A DNA stretch of 64,000 nt from PWND01 sp964614525 (GTDB taxonomy: Bacteria; Bacteroidota; Bacteroidia; Bacteroidales; UBA7960): NCBI GenBank assembly GCA_964614525.1, contig CAZTPA010000006.1, forward strand, positions 7,003 to 71,002, given 5' to 3'. The notes beneath the pieces were generated by a model. The model did not search any database. It was not told the origin of the DNA and was given only the letters and a program-made list of their open reading frames with translations. Each line of letters starts with the position of its first letter. The stretch's first letter is position 1. The position numbers and the translations under genes are program-made. Positions 8,603 to 16,836 of this stretch are shown piece after piece.

Positions 8603-10333
8603 CTAAGCTATTCCGGGGATTGAATTTATCAATTTTTGAGTATACTCTGAGGCAGGTTTTTCATAAAGCTTATCAGCTTCTTCAAGTTCAATTATTTTAC
8701 CATTTTGCATTACCATAATTCTATCTGCCATATATTTCACTACCGATAAATCGTGAGAAATAAAAATATATGTCAGACCGTAATCCTCCTTTAGTTGGTT
8801 AAGCAGATTTAAAACCTGCGCCTGAACTGATACATCAAGAGAAGATACAGATTCATCACAAACAATAAAATCGGGATTAAGAGCTAATGCTCTTGCAATA
8901 CAAACTCTCTGTCTTTGGCCCCCACTAAATTCCTGGGGATATCTATTATAATGCTTTTTATCTAAACCAACTTTCTCGAGCAATTCTATAACTCTTTTTT
9001 TTCTCTGATGGTCTGAATCCAGGATGCCATGAACTTTCATTGGTTCAAGAATAGCATTGCCAATTGACATTCCTGGTGTAAGCGAGGCATATGGATCCTG
9101 GAAAATAATCTGTATTTTAGTCCTGAGCTTTCTCATTTCTCTATTGCTAAGCTTTGAAATCTCAGTTCCATTGTATAATATTTTCCCGGCTTTGGGATCA
9201 ATAAGCCTAAGTATAGTTCTCCCTAAAGTTGTTTTTCCGCAGCCTGACTCCCCTACCAAACCAAGTGTTTCTCCTTTAAACAATGCAAAACTAACATCAT
9301 CAACAGCTTCATGTGATCGAAGCACTCTGCCAAAAAAATTTCTTTTAATTACAAAAGATGTCTTTAAGCTTTCAACAGTTAATATTGGTGGTTCGGAATA
9401 AATCTTCTCATGTTGCAATTTCCTTCGCTGAATTAAATTTTCTCTTTCTGAAACAGAACTTTCCTGATTTAGAATATTCTTTTCTAAAAAATCGCTAACT
9501 ACTGCTAATCTTTTCGGTCTGTCTTGTAATGACGGTCTGCAATTTATCAAACCGCTGGTGTATGGATGTTTCGGATTATTAAATACTTCTGCAGTTTCTC
9601 CCGACTCAACAACTTCACCATTATACATTATTATAACTTTTTCAGCTATTTCAGAAACCACACCCAAATCATGAGTTATAAACAAAATACTCATCTTATA
9701 CTTCTTTTGTAGTTCTTTAAGAAGCTTCAAAATACTATTTTGCACAGTAACATCCAGTGCAGTAGTTGGTTCATCGGCAATCAGCAATGCGGGCTTGCAG
9801 GATATTGCCATTGCAATCATAACTCTCTGTCGCTGACCACCGGACAATTGGTGTGGATAACTCTTGTATATTCTTTCCGGATTTGGCAATTTAACTTCTT
9901 CAAACAATTTTAAAACCCTTTTCTTTACTTCAGAATTAACAAAATCATTATGGGTTTTAATACTTTCTACAAGCTGATTGCCACAACTTACAACCGGATT
10001 TAGAGAAGACATAGGCTCCTGAAATATCATCCCGATATGACGGCCCCTAATATCTTGCATATCTTTTTCTGTGCAATCTAAAATATTAATATCTGCTTTT
10101 CCGGGTATTTTTAATAATACTTTTCCTGATAAAATTTTGCTGGCTTTTTTTGGAAGCAATTTCATTATAGATAAAGAAGTAACAGTTTTTCCACTACCCG
10201 ATTCACCCACAATTCCAACGACCTCTCCTCTTTCAACTTTGAAGGAAACATCCTTAACGGCATGATTAACGCCGTCTTCATTAGGAAAACCTATTGATAA
10301 ATTATCAACTTGAAGTAAAACATTTTTATTCAT
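8603..10333 (-). CDS. fused double-ATPase oligopeptide/dipeptide ABC transporter protein
   Basis: 576 residues from the ATG at 10331-10333. An upstream in-frame extension of 34 residues has no family character. Two complete ATP-binding cassettes lie in tandem, DppD-like then DppF-like. The first has Walker A GESGSGKTVTSLSIM, signature LSGGQRQRVMIAMAI and Walker B LLIADEPTTALD. The second has GESGCGKTTLGRTILRL, FSGGQRQRVCIARALALNP and IVCDESVSSLD. After each cassette is the oligopeptide-type C-terminal extension (for example 'NPKHPYTSGLI'). It should energise uptake of peptides or similar solutes. No permease or binding protein is adjacent, so the partners are encoded elsewhere. Confidence 0.93.
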   Translation of the reverse strand: MNKNVLLQVDNLSIGFPNEDGVNHAVKDVSFKVERGEVVGIVGESGSGKTVTSLSIMKLLPKKASKILSGKVLLKIPGKADINILDCTEKDMQDIRGRHIGMIFQEPMSSLNPVVSCGNQLVESIKTHNDFVNSEVKKRVLKLFEEVKLPNPERIYKSYPHQLSGGQRQRVMIAMAISCKPALLIADEPTTALDVTVQNSILKLLKELQKKYKMSILFITHDLGVVSEIAEKVIIMYNGEVVESGETAEVFNNPKHPYTSGLINCRPSLQDRPKRLAVVSDFLEKNILNQESSVSERENLIQRRKLQHEKIYSEPPILTVESLKTSFVIKRNFFGRVLRSHEAVDDVSFALFKGETLGLVGESGCGKTTLGRTILRLIDPKAGKILYNGTEISKLSNREMRKLRTKIQIIFQDPYASLTPGMSIGNAILEPMKVHGILDSDHQRKKRVIELLEKVGLDKKHYNRYPQEFSGGQRQRVCIARALALNPDFIVCDESVSSLDVSVQAQVLNLLNQLKEDYGLTYIFISHDLSVVKYMADRIMVMQNGKIIELEEADKLYEKPASEYTQKLINSIPGIA

Positions 10334-10478
10334 AAAAGCAATAATAATTGACAAGCCCGGTTTAAAATAAAAACAAAAGTATTGAAAGGCTTTTTGTAAC
10401 TTTGTTATTCTGTGCGAAGTAACAAAAAAAAGCATTTACTTTATTCTATTTTTTCTTAATTATAAACCGGAACAAAAA

Positions 10479-11045
10479 ATGAAACCTTACATTATTACTA
10501 TTCTTATAATGATTTTTAGTTTATCTGCATGCAACTTCACTAAAGAAGAAAGCAAAACAGAATCAGACAATATTAATCAGCGAGAATATATCATCAGCAA
10601 CTTTCTCGACAATATTAAACATTCTTTTTGTGAGAAAACACCTAATATTCAAGATATCAGGCATAAGCAAGACATGATATATGCAGATATAAGTTCATTA
10701 AAAAACATAAAATGCAGCGATAATGAAATTCGCTTTGAATTTTCTCTCGAAGATGAAGGAAGTTTATCAATAATTTTAACTTCTCTAAAAGATCAATTAA
10801 TATTAAAACATGACTTAAGGGACAAAGACCATGCACCTGCTGAGATAACAATGTTTGGAGGATTTGCGGAAACTTCCGAAAACAGCAATAAAATAATATT
10901 TCCATCACATAGATTTGGCACACAAAGAATGTGGCCGGGATATGAAAACACATCCTGGGAATTAGAATGGAAAGAAGAGCAGAAAAAACTTACCTATAAA
11001 GAATTTAAAAACGGTGAAGAAATGTTAATGCTGTCAGTTTATTAA
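10479..11045 (+). CDS. hypothetical lipoprotein
   Basis: 188 residues. A signal peptide ends in the lipobox LSAC (Cys18), so the mature protein should be lipid-anchored. The remainder is hydrophilic with a possible beta-rich C-terminal half ('IIFPSHRFGTQRMWPGYE', 'SWELEWKEEQKKLTYKEF'). I do not recognise a family. It lies 48 bp upstream of the TonB C-terminal-domain gene and may share its transcript with that gene and queD. Confidence 0.65.
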   Translation: MKPYIITILIMIFSLSACNFTKEESKTESDNINQREYIISNFLDNIKHSFCEKTPNIQDIRHKQDMIYADISSLKNIKCSDNEIRFEFSLEDEGSLSIILTSLKDQLILKHDLRDKDHAPAEITMFGGFAETSENSNKIIFPSHRFGTQRMWPGYENTSWELEWKEEQKKLTYKEFKNGEEMLMLSVY

Positions 11046-11093
11046 TTGGCAATGGAATTGCAAGTATTATTTAGATAATCTTTTAAATCAGAA

Positions 11094-11519
11094 ATGGATA
11101 AATCACAAAACAAAAAATTTTTAAATAGACCAAAGTTAGATGGTGGAAAAACTGCATTGAAGAATTTTATCAAAGAAAATCTAAAATATCCTAAGGAAGC
11201 TTTAGAAAACAATATTCAGGGAGATGTAATTATCATTTATAAAGTAAACTATAATGGAGAAATAATAAACCCTAAAATAACAAAAGGAATAGGTTATGGC
11301 TGCGACGAAGAAGCTTTAAGGCTGGTATCAATGCTTCAATATGAGGCTGTAAATAATCGTGGAGTTAAAATAACGACTAATAATAAAATCAAAATTCCAT
11401 TCAGAATCAAGGAAGCAAAAAAGACTTCTTTGAATATAAGCTACAAAGAAACTGAGAAGTCTTCTCAAAACACCAATAATGAAGAAAACACATCATATAA
11501 TTACACAATTTCATTTTAA
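11094..11519 (+). CDS. TonB C-terminal-domain protein without membrane anchor
   Basis: 141 residues. Residues about 19-105 match the TonB C-terminal fold: 'LKYPKEALENNIQGDVIIIYKVNYNGEI', then 'GIGYGCDEEALRLVSML' and a final basic strand 'NNKIKIPFRI'. There is no signal peptide, no N-terminal transmembrane helix and no Pro-rich spacer, so it cannot act as a standard energy transducer. The tail (106-141) is Ser/Asn/Thr-rich. Only 2 bp separate it from queD, so the two are probably translated from one message. Free-standing domains of this kind may bind outer-membrane receptors or serve as periplasmic adaptors, but no export signal is visible. Confidence 0.75.
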   Translation: MDKSQNKKFLNRPKLDGGKTALKNFIKENLKYPKEALENNIQGDVIIIYKVNYNGEIINPKITKGIGYGCDEEALRLVSMLQYEAVNNRGVKITTNNKIKIPFRIKEAKKTSLNISYKETEKSSQNTNNEENTSYNYTISF

Positions 11520-11521
11520 AC

Positions 11522-11980
11522 ATGAACAAGAAACCGATTGTCAGAATAACAAAAGAATTTAGTTTTGAAGCTGCCCATGCCCTTTGTGGCTATGACGGCT
11601 TATGCGAGAGCATACATGGCCATAGTTATAAGTTATTTGTTACAATAATTGGAAATGTCTCCGAAAAACCATCAGACCCAAAATTAGGAATGTTAATGGA
11701 TTTTTCCGGATTAAAAAATATAGTGAAAGAAAAAGTTACTGATATTTTTGACCACTCATTAATGATAAAAGAAAGCTCACCCCAAGCAAGTGAGAATTTT
11801 TTTATAAATAATAAATTCAGAGTTATTATTTTAGAATTTCAACCAACCTGCGAAAATCTTGTTGTTTACTTTTCTGAACTAATAAAAAAAGAATTATCCG
11901 GGAACATTAAACTTCACAGTTTACGTTTACATGAAACCGGCACTGCATATGCTGAATGGTTTGCTGAAGATAATAAATAA
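11522..11980 (+). CDS. queD: 6-pyruvoyl-tetrahydropterin synthase/QueD family protein
   Basis: 152 residues. QueD makes 6-carboxy-tetrahydropterin from dihydroneopterin triphosphate in queuosine/7-deazaguanine synthesis. Zinc ligands are seen as His19 (AAHAL) and His32/His34 (HGHSY). The catalytic Cys28 lies in GLCESIHGH, and Glu in 'LHETGTAYAEW' fits the pterin-anchoring residue. The length is typical. No other queuosine genes are in the window. Confidence 0.88.
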   Translation: MNKKPIVRITKEFSFEAAHALCGYDGLCESIHGHSYKLFVTIIGNVSEKPSDPKLGMLMDFSGLKNIVKEKVTDIFDHSLMIKESSPQASENFFINNKFRVIILEFQPTCENLVVYFSELIKKELSGNIKLHSLRLHETGTAYAEWFAEDNK

Positions 11981-12011
11981 AAAAAGGTGCACCTTTCGGT
12001 AACACCTTTTT
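11981..12011. terminator. bidirectional hairpin terminator after queD
   Basis: AAAAAGGTG (11981-11989) pairs with CACCTTTTT (12003-12011). On the minus strand the loop contains an ACC-GAAA-GGT inner stem with a GNRA tetraloop, and the stem is followed by seven U. It ends queD on the plus strand, and it would be even better as the 3' end of a minus-strand transcript. Confidence 0.75.
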
Positions 12012-12096
12012 CCCACAATTAATAACCACAAAAACTAATACACTAAAAAACCAATTTAGAACTTTGGCATTATTTTAATGTAAGCTTGCCTCAGTA
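12012..12096 (-). ncRNA. candidate small RNA, minus strand between queD and rprX
   Basis: A TACTTTTGTA promoter-like element at 12097-12104 is followed (minus strand) by about 85 nt without coding potential, containing a U-rich stretch and GTGGTTATTAATTGTG. It ends at the terminator with a GAAA tetraloop and U7. Order and motifs resemble the candidate RNA at 513-695. The predicted transcript is about 115 nt including the terminator hairpin. Expression is untested. Confidence 0.35.
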
Positions 12097-12104
12097 CAAA
12101 AGTA
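12097..12104 (-). promoter_or_regulatory. candidate promoter -7 element of the small RNA
   Basis: TACTTTTG on the minus strand fits TAnnTTTG exactly. A TTG at normal -33 spacing is not obvious. The remainder of the 329-bp queD-rprX spacer (to 12309) holds no gene; a plus-strand TACCTTTG at 12190-12197 is a possible rprX promoter. Confidence 0.35.
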
Positions 12105-12189
12105 GACAATATTTTTACAAAAAAAAGCTAAAACACGCGAATTGCTGTTAAATAAAGTTAAACCCTTAAGCAATTCATTATGACAGCTT

Positions 12190-12197
12190 TACCTTTG
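12190..12197 (+). promoter_or_regulatory. possible rprX promoter -7 element
   Basis: TACCTTTG matches TAnnTTTG about 110 bp before the rprX start. No good -33 TTG is present, so support is weak. Confidence 0.3.
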
Positions 12198-12309
12198 TTT
12201 TTAAAATTTTGTATTTAGTAAAAAGGGACTAACTTTATACATTTTCTTATTAAGGTTATTTAGATTGACTTATTATTAACAAGAGATGCAAAATCTCAAA
12301 TAAAATTAG

Positions 12310-13920
12310 ATGAAGAAAAATATCATTCTTTTAGTTATAATAATAATAACAGTTTCGTTAATTGGTTTAGTTGGCATTCAGCTATATTGGATAAGAAATG
12401 CAGTTGCAGTTAAGGAAGCTCATTTTGAAAACAATGCCAATGACGCTATTACCAATGCTGTTTACAAATACAACAAAATTGTTTTAGCGCAAAAGCTTTT
12501 GTTAAAAGAAAAGCAAAATCAACAACTAAATTACTTCTTTAATTCCCTTGACTCAATAAACTATGCTCATTTAAATAAAATTTCACAAGATGAAAAGCAT
12601 TATCAAAACAACAGTATAGATCCTAATTTCTTTTATTTTGGCGGTGAATTATACATGCAACTTCAGGATTCTGAAGATAGTTCTGAGATAATAGCTTTTG
12701 ATACAGCATTTGTAAACAGAAATTCGTCCGCAACCACACAGGGTTATAATAGATATAGGCAAACGCCTGATGCAAATCAACTTGCATCGCAAAATTATAT
12801 TGAAAGGAGCAAAATAATCACTGACATTTTAAACGATTTATTTGCCAGTGACCCATCTTTACAGTTAAATGCAGAATTAAATAAATCAATTCTTGATTCA
12901 TTAATTAACAATGAGCTGGAAAATACTGGAATCTTTACTGAATATGAATTTGGAGTGTACGATCCAAAAACCAAGAAGCTTACTAATGAAAAAACAGGAA
13001 AATATACTGCTAAGCTTCTTGAAGAAGGTTATGTTTTCAGCCTTTTCCCTAGCACTGTATTTAGAAACCCGGAATACTTGCTGGTTTTTTTCCCATCACA
13101 AAAAAGATATATTTTAGCTCAAATGAATGTTATGCTGCTGGTTTCCGGCATTTTAATAATTGTAATTATTACATCCTTTGCATATACGATTCTTACTGTT
13201 ATTAAACAGAAAAAATTATCAATAATGAAAAATGATTTCATTAACAATATGACTCATGAGTTAAAAACTCCAATATCTACAATATCATTAGCATGCCAGG
13301 CTCTATCAGATAAAGATGTGCAAAAATCTGACAAACTCTATCAGAATTACATCAACATAATTGACGAAGAAAATCAACGACTTGAGACAATGACAGAGAA
13401 AGTATTACAAACTGCTCTGATAGACAAAGGAAAGTTAAAACTCAGCAAGACCTATATTGATATTCATGATATTCTAAACAATGCTATTAATAAAATAGGC
13501 TTACAAGTGGAGCGCTCAAACGGAACTATTATAACAAACTTCATGGCTGAGCGTAGTATGGTAAAAGCTGATTTTGTGCATCTTACCAATGTGTTTTTCA
13601 ATTTGCTGGATAATGCGAATAAATACACAGAATCTTCTCCAAAAATAACTGTATCAACACAAAATAATTCTAAGGGAATTTATGTTCATATAAAGGATAA
13701 TGGAATTGGTATAAGCAAAGCCGGTCAACAAAAAGTTTTTGAGAATTTATATAGAATTTCCACAGGTAATGTGCATAATGTAAAAGGTTTCGGGCTAGGC
13801 TTACCATATGTCAAAAACATTATTGATCTACATAATGGAGAAATCTTATTAGAAAGCGAAATAAAAAAAGGGTCGACATTTACAATTTTTGTACCTTTCG
13901 ATAATAATTCTAAAAATTAA
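12310..13920 (+). CDS. rprX: sensor histidine kinase, RprX-like
   Basis: 536 residues. The first transmembrane helix is at about 4-24 and the second at about 272-295, bracketing a periplasmic sensor region of roughly 245 residues. The cytoplasmic kinase has the H-box MTHELKTPIS (phospho-acceptor His316), the N-box NLLDNANKYTE, the G1 box IKDNGIGIS and the G2 box KGFGLGLPYV. Architecture and the adjacent RprY-like regulator match the Bacteroides RprX/RprY pair, linked in the literature to tetracycline-related and stress regulation. The stimulus is unknown. It lies 43 bp upstream of rprY. Confidence 0.88.
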   Translation: MKKNIILLVIIIITVSLIGLVGIQLYWIRNAVAVKEAHFENNANDAITNAVYKYNKIVLAQKLLLKEKQNQQLNYFFNSLDSINYAHLNKISQDEKHYQNNSIDPNFFYFGGELYMQLQDSEDSSEIIAFDTAFVNRNSSATTQGYNRYRQTPDANQLASQNYIERSKIITDILNDLFASDPSLQLNAELNKSILDSLINNELENTGIFTEYEFGVYDPKTKKLTNEKTGKYTAKLLEEGYVFSLFPSTVFRNPEYLLVFFPSQKRYILAQMNVMLLVSGILIIVIITSFAYTILTVIKQKKLSIMKNDFINNMTHELKTPISTISLACQALSDKDVQKSDKLYQNYINIIDEENQRLETMTEKVLQTALIDKGKLKLSKTYIDIHDILNNAINKIGLQVERSNGTIITNFMAERSMVKADFVHLTNVFFNLLDNANKYTESSPKITVSTQNNSKGIYVHIKDNGIGISKAGQQKVFENLYRISTGNVHNVKGFGLGLPYVKNIIDLHNGEILLESEIKKGSTFTIFVPFDNNSKN

Positions 13921-13963
13921 GTTAAACTAAACAATATAAATACAACACCTAATATAATAAGCT

Positions 13964-14668
13964 ATGGAAAATGAACAAATGAAAATACTATTAGCAGAGG
14001 ATGACCCGAATCTGGGAACAATTCTCAAAGCTTACCTTGAAGCAAAAGGTTTTAACGTAAAACTATTTGTGAATGGCGAGGAAGCTTTAAAAGCATACTT
14101 GAAAGAGCCTTTTGAATTTTGCATCCTTGATGTTATGATGCCTATTAAAGATGGCTTTGCACTTGCTAAAGATATTCGCAAAATTGACAAAAATGTTCCG
14201 ATTTTGTTTTTAACTGCTAAAAACATGCAAGAAGACATAATTGAAGGCTTTAAAATTGGCGCTGACGATTATCTTACAAAACCTTTTAGCATGGAAGAAT
14301 TAATGCTTAGAATAACTGCAATAAGCAGAAGAGCAATACCTGCAAGTGAAACTGACAGTAAAAAAACTTTTTATCAAATAGGAAAATATTCATTTGATTT
14401 TTCTCGTCAGATATTGACTTTTGACGGAGAAGAACAAAAGCTTACTTCCAAAGAATCCAGCCTTTTAAAAATGCTTTGCGACAGAATGAATGATGTTTTG
14501 GACAGATCACTGGCTCTTAAGAGAATTTGGCTTGATGACAATTATTTTAATGCCAGAAGCATGGATGTTTATATTGCAAAACTTAGAAAATACCTAAAGA
14601 AAGACCCTGAAGTAGAATTATTAAATGTGCATGGAAAAGGATTTAAATTAATCGCCAATCAGGATTAG
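13964..14668 (+). CDS. rprY: response regulator, RprY-like (OmpR/PhoB family)
   Basis: 234 residues. The receiver domain (about 6-120) has an acidic pocket AEDD, phospho-acceptor Asp56 (ILDVMMP), Thr in FLTAK and Lys in LTKPF. The C-terminal winged-helix DNA-binding domain (about 135-232) contains LTSKESSLLKMLCD and ARSMDVYIAKLRKYLKKDP. It closely resembles Bacteroides RprY as I recall it, including NARSMDVYI and the final 'HGKGFKLI'. It is the cognate partner of the kinase just upstream and is followed after 9 bp by xseA, so xseAB may be co-transcribed. Confidence 0.92.
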   Translation: MENEQMKILLAEDDPNLGTILKAYLEAKGFNVKLFVNGEEALKAYLKEPFEFCILDVMMPIKDGFALAKDIRKIDKNVPILFLTAKNMQEDIIEGFKIGADDYLTKPFSMEELMLRITAISRRAIPASETDSKKTFYQIGKYSFDFSRQILTFDGEEQKLTSKESSLLKMLCDRMNDVLDRSLALKRIWLDDNYFNARSMDVYIAKLRKYLKKDPEVELLNVHGKGFKLIANQD

Positions 14669-14677
14669 TTCAATAAT

Positions 14678-16066
14678 ATGCATGGCCAAAACAGGAAAAT
14701 TTATACGCTTACAGAACTTGCTGCAAGTTTAAAAAGTATTATTGAAAAAAATTATGCAGCTCTTTATTGGGTTAAAGCTGAAATTGCAAAACTTAATCAT
14801 TACCCCAGAAGTGGGCATGCATATCCTGAACTTGTTGAAAAAGCTGACAATAAATTACTTGCTCAATTTAGAGGTAATATATGGGCATCTGATTATATCA
14901 ATATTAACAATAAATTTATTAAAATTACAGGGGAAGCACTGAAAGACGGAATGCTGATTCTTTGCAAAGTTAGTGTTAGCTTTCATCCGGTGTATGGCTT
15001 ATCTTTAACAATTATTGACATAGAGCCTTCTTTCACCCTTGGTGAGATGGCAATACAAAAAGCCAAAACTATTGAAAGATTAAAAAGTGAGAACATTTTT
15101 GATAAAAACAAAACTCTCCCTTTTCCTCTATTGCCTAAAAAAATTGCTGTTATTTCCGTTGAAACAAGTAAAGGCTATAGCGATTATCTTAAAATATTAA
15201 AAAACTACTCTTCAAAATATCAAATATTTAACAAACTTTTTCCTGCCATTTTGCAGGGTGATCAAGCTGTGAAAACCATTTTAAAACAATTGCAAATAAT
15301 CAAAAAATTCCATTCACTATTTGATGCAGTTGCAATAATCAGAGGTGGTGGTGGCGATATTGGCTTGAACTGTTATAACGATTATGAGCTTGCTAGGGAG
15401 ATAGCTAATTTTCCTATTCCTGTAATTAGCGGCATAGGTCATGCAACTAATGAAACAGTTACGGAAATGATTTCCTGGACCAACAAAATAACACCAACAG
15501 ATGTTGCGTACTTTTTCCTTGGATGTTTCGAAGAGTTTTTTCAAAGAATCAAAGATGCTAAACAAACTATAGTTTCTTTAAGTGAAAAAACACTGGCATT
15601 TGAAAAACAACACATTAACCAAACTGTAAAGCTTCTTATTAGTAATACATTGAATACAACTGAAAGAAACAAAAATAATATTGAAGGTCATAAAAAAACC
15701 TTGAGACATTTTACATCGGCATTTACAAAAACAAATCTCGATTTTCTTAGGGACATTTCTATTAGCATAAATCAGATTCATAATAAAAACATAATTTTTC
15801 AAAATACAATCTTACAGAACATAAATACTGCAATAAAAAATAACGCAATAAATACTTTACGAATAAACTCCGACAAAATAAATTTATTGGAAAATAATAT
15901 AAAGCTCGTAGATCCGGCTAATGTTTTAAAAAAAGGTTATTCAATAAGTATCATAGATGGAAAGATAGTAAACTCGGTAAAGAACATTTCAAAAGGACAA
16001 AAATTAATTACAAAATTAACTGACGGTTTCATTGAAAGTGACGTTATTAAAACAAATAAGTTATGA
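14678..16066 (+). CDS. xseA: exodeoxyribonuclease VII large subunit
   Basis: 462 residues. Exonuclease VII degrades single-stranded DNA to oligonucleotides. An N-terminal OB-fold region has the familiar 'YWVKAEIAKLNHYPRSGHAY' and is followed by the catalytic domain with PLLPKKIAVISVETSKGYSD, IIRGGGGDIGLNCYNDYELA and PVISGIGHATNETV. A long coiled-coil segment (about 270-400) precedes the C-terminal 'DPANVLKKGYSI' motif. It overlaps xseB by 4 bp (ATGA), which implies translational coupling. Confidence 0.93.
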   Translation: MHGQNRKIYTLTELAASLKSIIEKNYAALYWVKAEIAKLNHYPRSGHAYPELVEKADNKLLAQFRGNIWASDYININNKFIKITGEALKDGMLILCKVSVSFHPVYGLSLTIIDIEPSFTLGEMAIQKAKTIERLKSENIFDKNKTLPFPLLPKKIAVISVETSKGYSDYLKILKNYSSKYQIFNKLFPAILQGDQAVKTILKQLQIIKKFHSLFDAVAIIRGGGGDIGLNCYNDYELAREIANFPIPVISGIGHATNETVTEMISWTNKITPTDVAYFFLGCFEEFFQRIKDAKQTIVSLSEKTLAFEKQHINQTVKLLISNTLNTTERNKNNIEGHKKTLRHFTSAFTKTNLDFLRDISISINQIHNKNIIFQNTILQNINTAIKNNAINTLRINSDKINLLENNIKLVDPANVLKKGYSISIIDGKIVNSVKNISKGQKLITKLTDGFIESDVIKTNKL

Positions 16067-16263
16067 CAAAAAATATTTCATACTCTGAAGCGATTAGAGA
16101 ACTGGAAAATATAGTCGCAGAAATAGAAACGGAAAACATTTCTATTGATATATTATCAGACAAAGTAAAACGAGCTGCTGAACTGGTAAAGATCTGCAAA
16201 AAAGCTCTCAAAACTACCGATATGGAAGTAAAACAAATTTTAGAAGAACTAAAGGACGAGTAA
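16063..16263 (+). CDS. xseB: exodeoxyribonuclease VII small subunit
   Basis: 66 residues, the usual size. Two-helix coiled coil with the family pattern 'SYSEAIRELENIVAEIE' and 'DKVKRAAELVKICKKALKTT'. Its start codon overlaps the xseA stop. XseB binds the XseA coiled coil to form the holoenzyme. Confidence 0.92.
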   Translation: MTKNISYSEAIRELENIVAEIETENISIDILSDKVKRAAELVKICKKALKTTDMEVKQILEELKDE

Positions 16264-16353
16264 TTTGTGCATATTTATAAGTATATTTTTAATTTTGTAA
16301 ATTAATTATCTCAAATCCTCAGTTTTTGTCTTTTATAAAAAATATTATTACAA

Positions 16354-16770
16354 ATGATCAAACAAACAGCTGCTATAATTTGCTTATTATTTTTTTCAAC
16401 TCTCAACATTGCCCAGGACGCAAAAGTTGTCAGTTCAGATGTAGTAGTTCATGATACACTTATAGATTTCTTATTCGAAGCGCACAAAGATGCCAATTCA
16501 AGAAACGGTCATATTGACGGATACCGGGTTCACATATATACAGATTCTGGCATCAGGTCAAAACTACGCACAGACAAGACTAAAGAAGAGTTTGATGAAA
16601 AATATCCGGATATAAATTCGTATATCAGTTATAATGAGCCTAACTACAGGATAAGGGTTGGAGATTTTCGCTCGCGTTTGGATGCAAGCAGATTTTTACA
16701 GGAAATAAGAAAAGATTATCCGTCAGCATATATTATTCAGGAAAAAATAAATTATCCAATTTTGGATTAA
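16354..16770 (+). CDS. secreted SPOR-domain protein
   Basis: 138 residues. A signal peptide (about 1-20, ending near NIAQDA) precedes a short linker. Residues 57-134 carry a SPOR domain: 'IDGYRVHIYTDSG', then 'PNYRIRVGDFRSRLDASRFL', ending 'YPSAYIIQEKI'. SPOR domains bind glycan strands lacking stem peptides at the division site. It is probably a small periplasmic peptidoglycan-binding protein. A strong terminator follows. Confidence 0.85.
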   Translation: MIKQTAAIICLLFFSTLNIAQDAKVVSSDVVVHDTLIDFLFEAHKDANSRNGHIDGYRVHIYTDSGIRSKLRTDKTKEEFDEKYPDINSYISYNEPNYRIRVGDFRSRLDASRFLQEIRKDYPSAYIIQEKINYPILD

Positions 16771-16771
16771 C

Positions 16772-16812
16772 AAAAAAAACGCTTTTAAGAATTACTTAAA
16801 AGCGTTTTTTTT
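16772..16812. terminator. bidirectional intrinsic terminator
   Basis: A perfect 11-bp stem (16779-16789 with 16795-16805, loop AATTA) is flanked by A8 and T8. It serves both the SPOR gene and the convergent aldolase gene. Confidence 0.9.
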
Positions 16813-16836
16813 GAAACTTTTCTTTACTTAAACAGA

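Noticed and set aside
10334..10435. 34-residue N-terminal extension of the ABC ATPase
   Set aside because: Hydrophobic, unlike the family start; the cassette begins directly after the ATG at 10331-10333.
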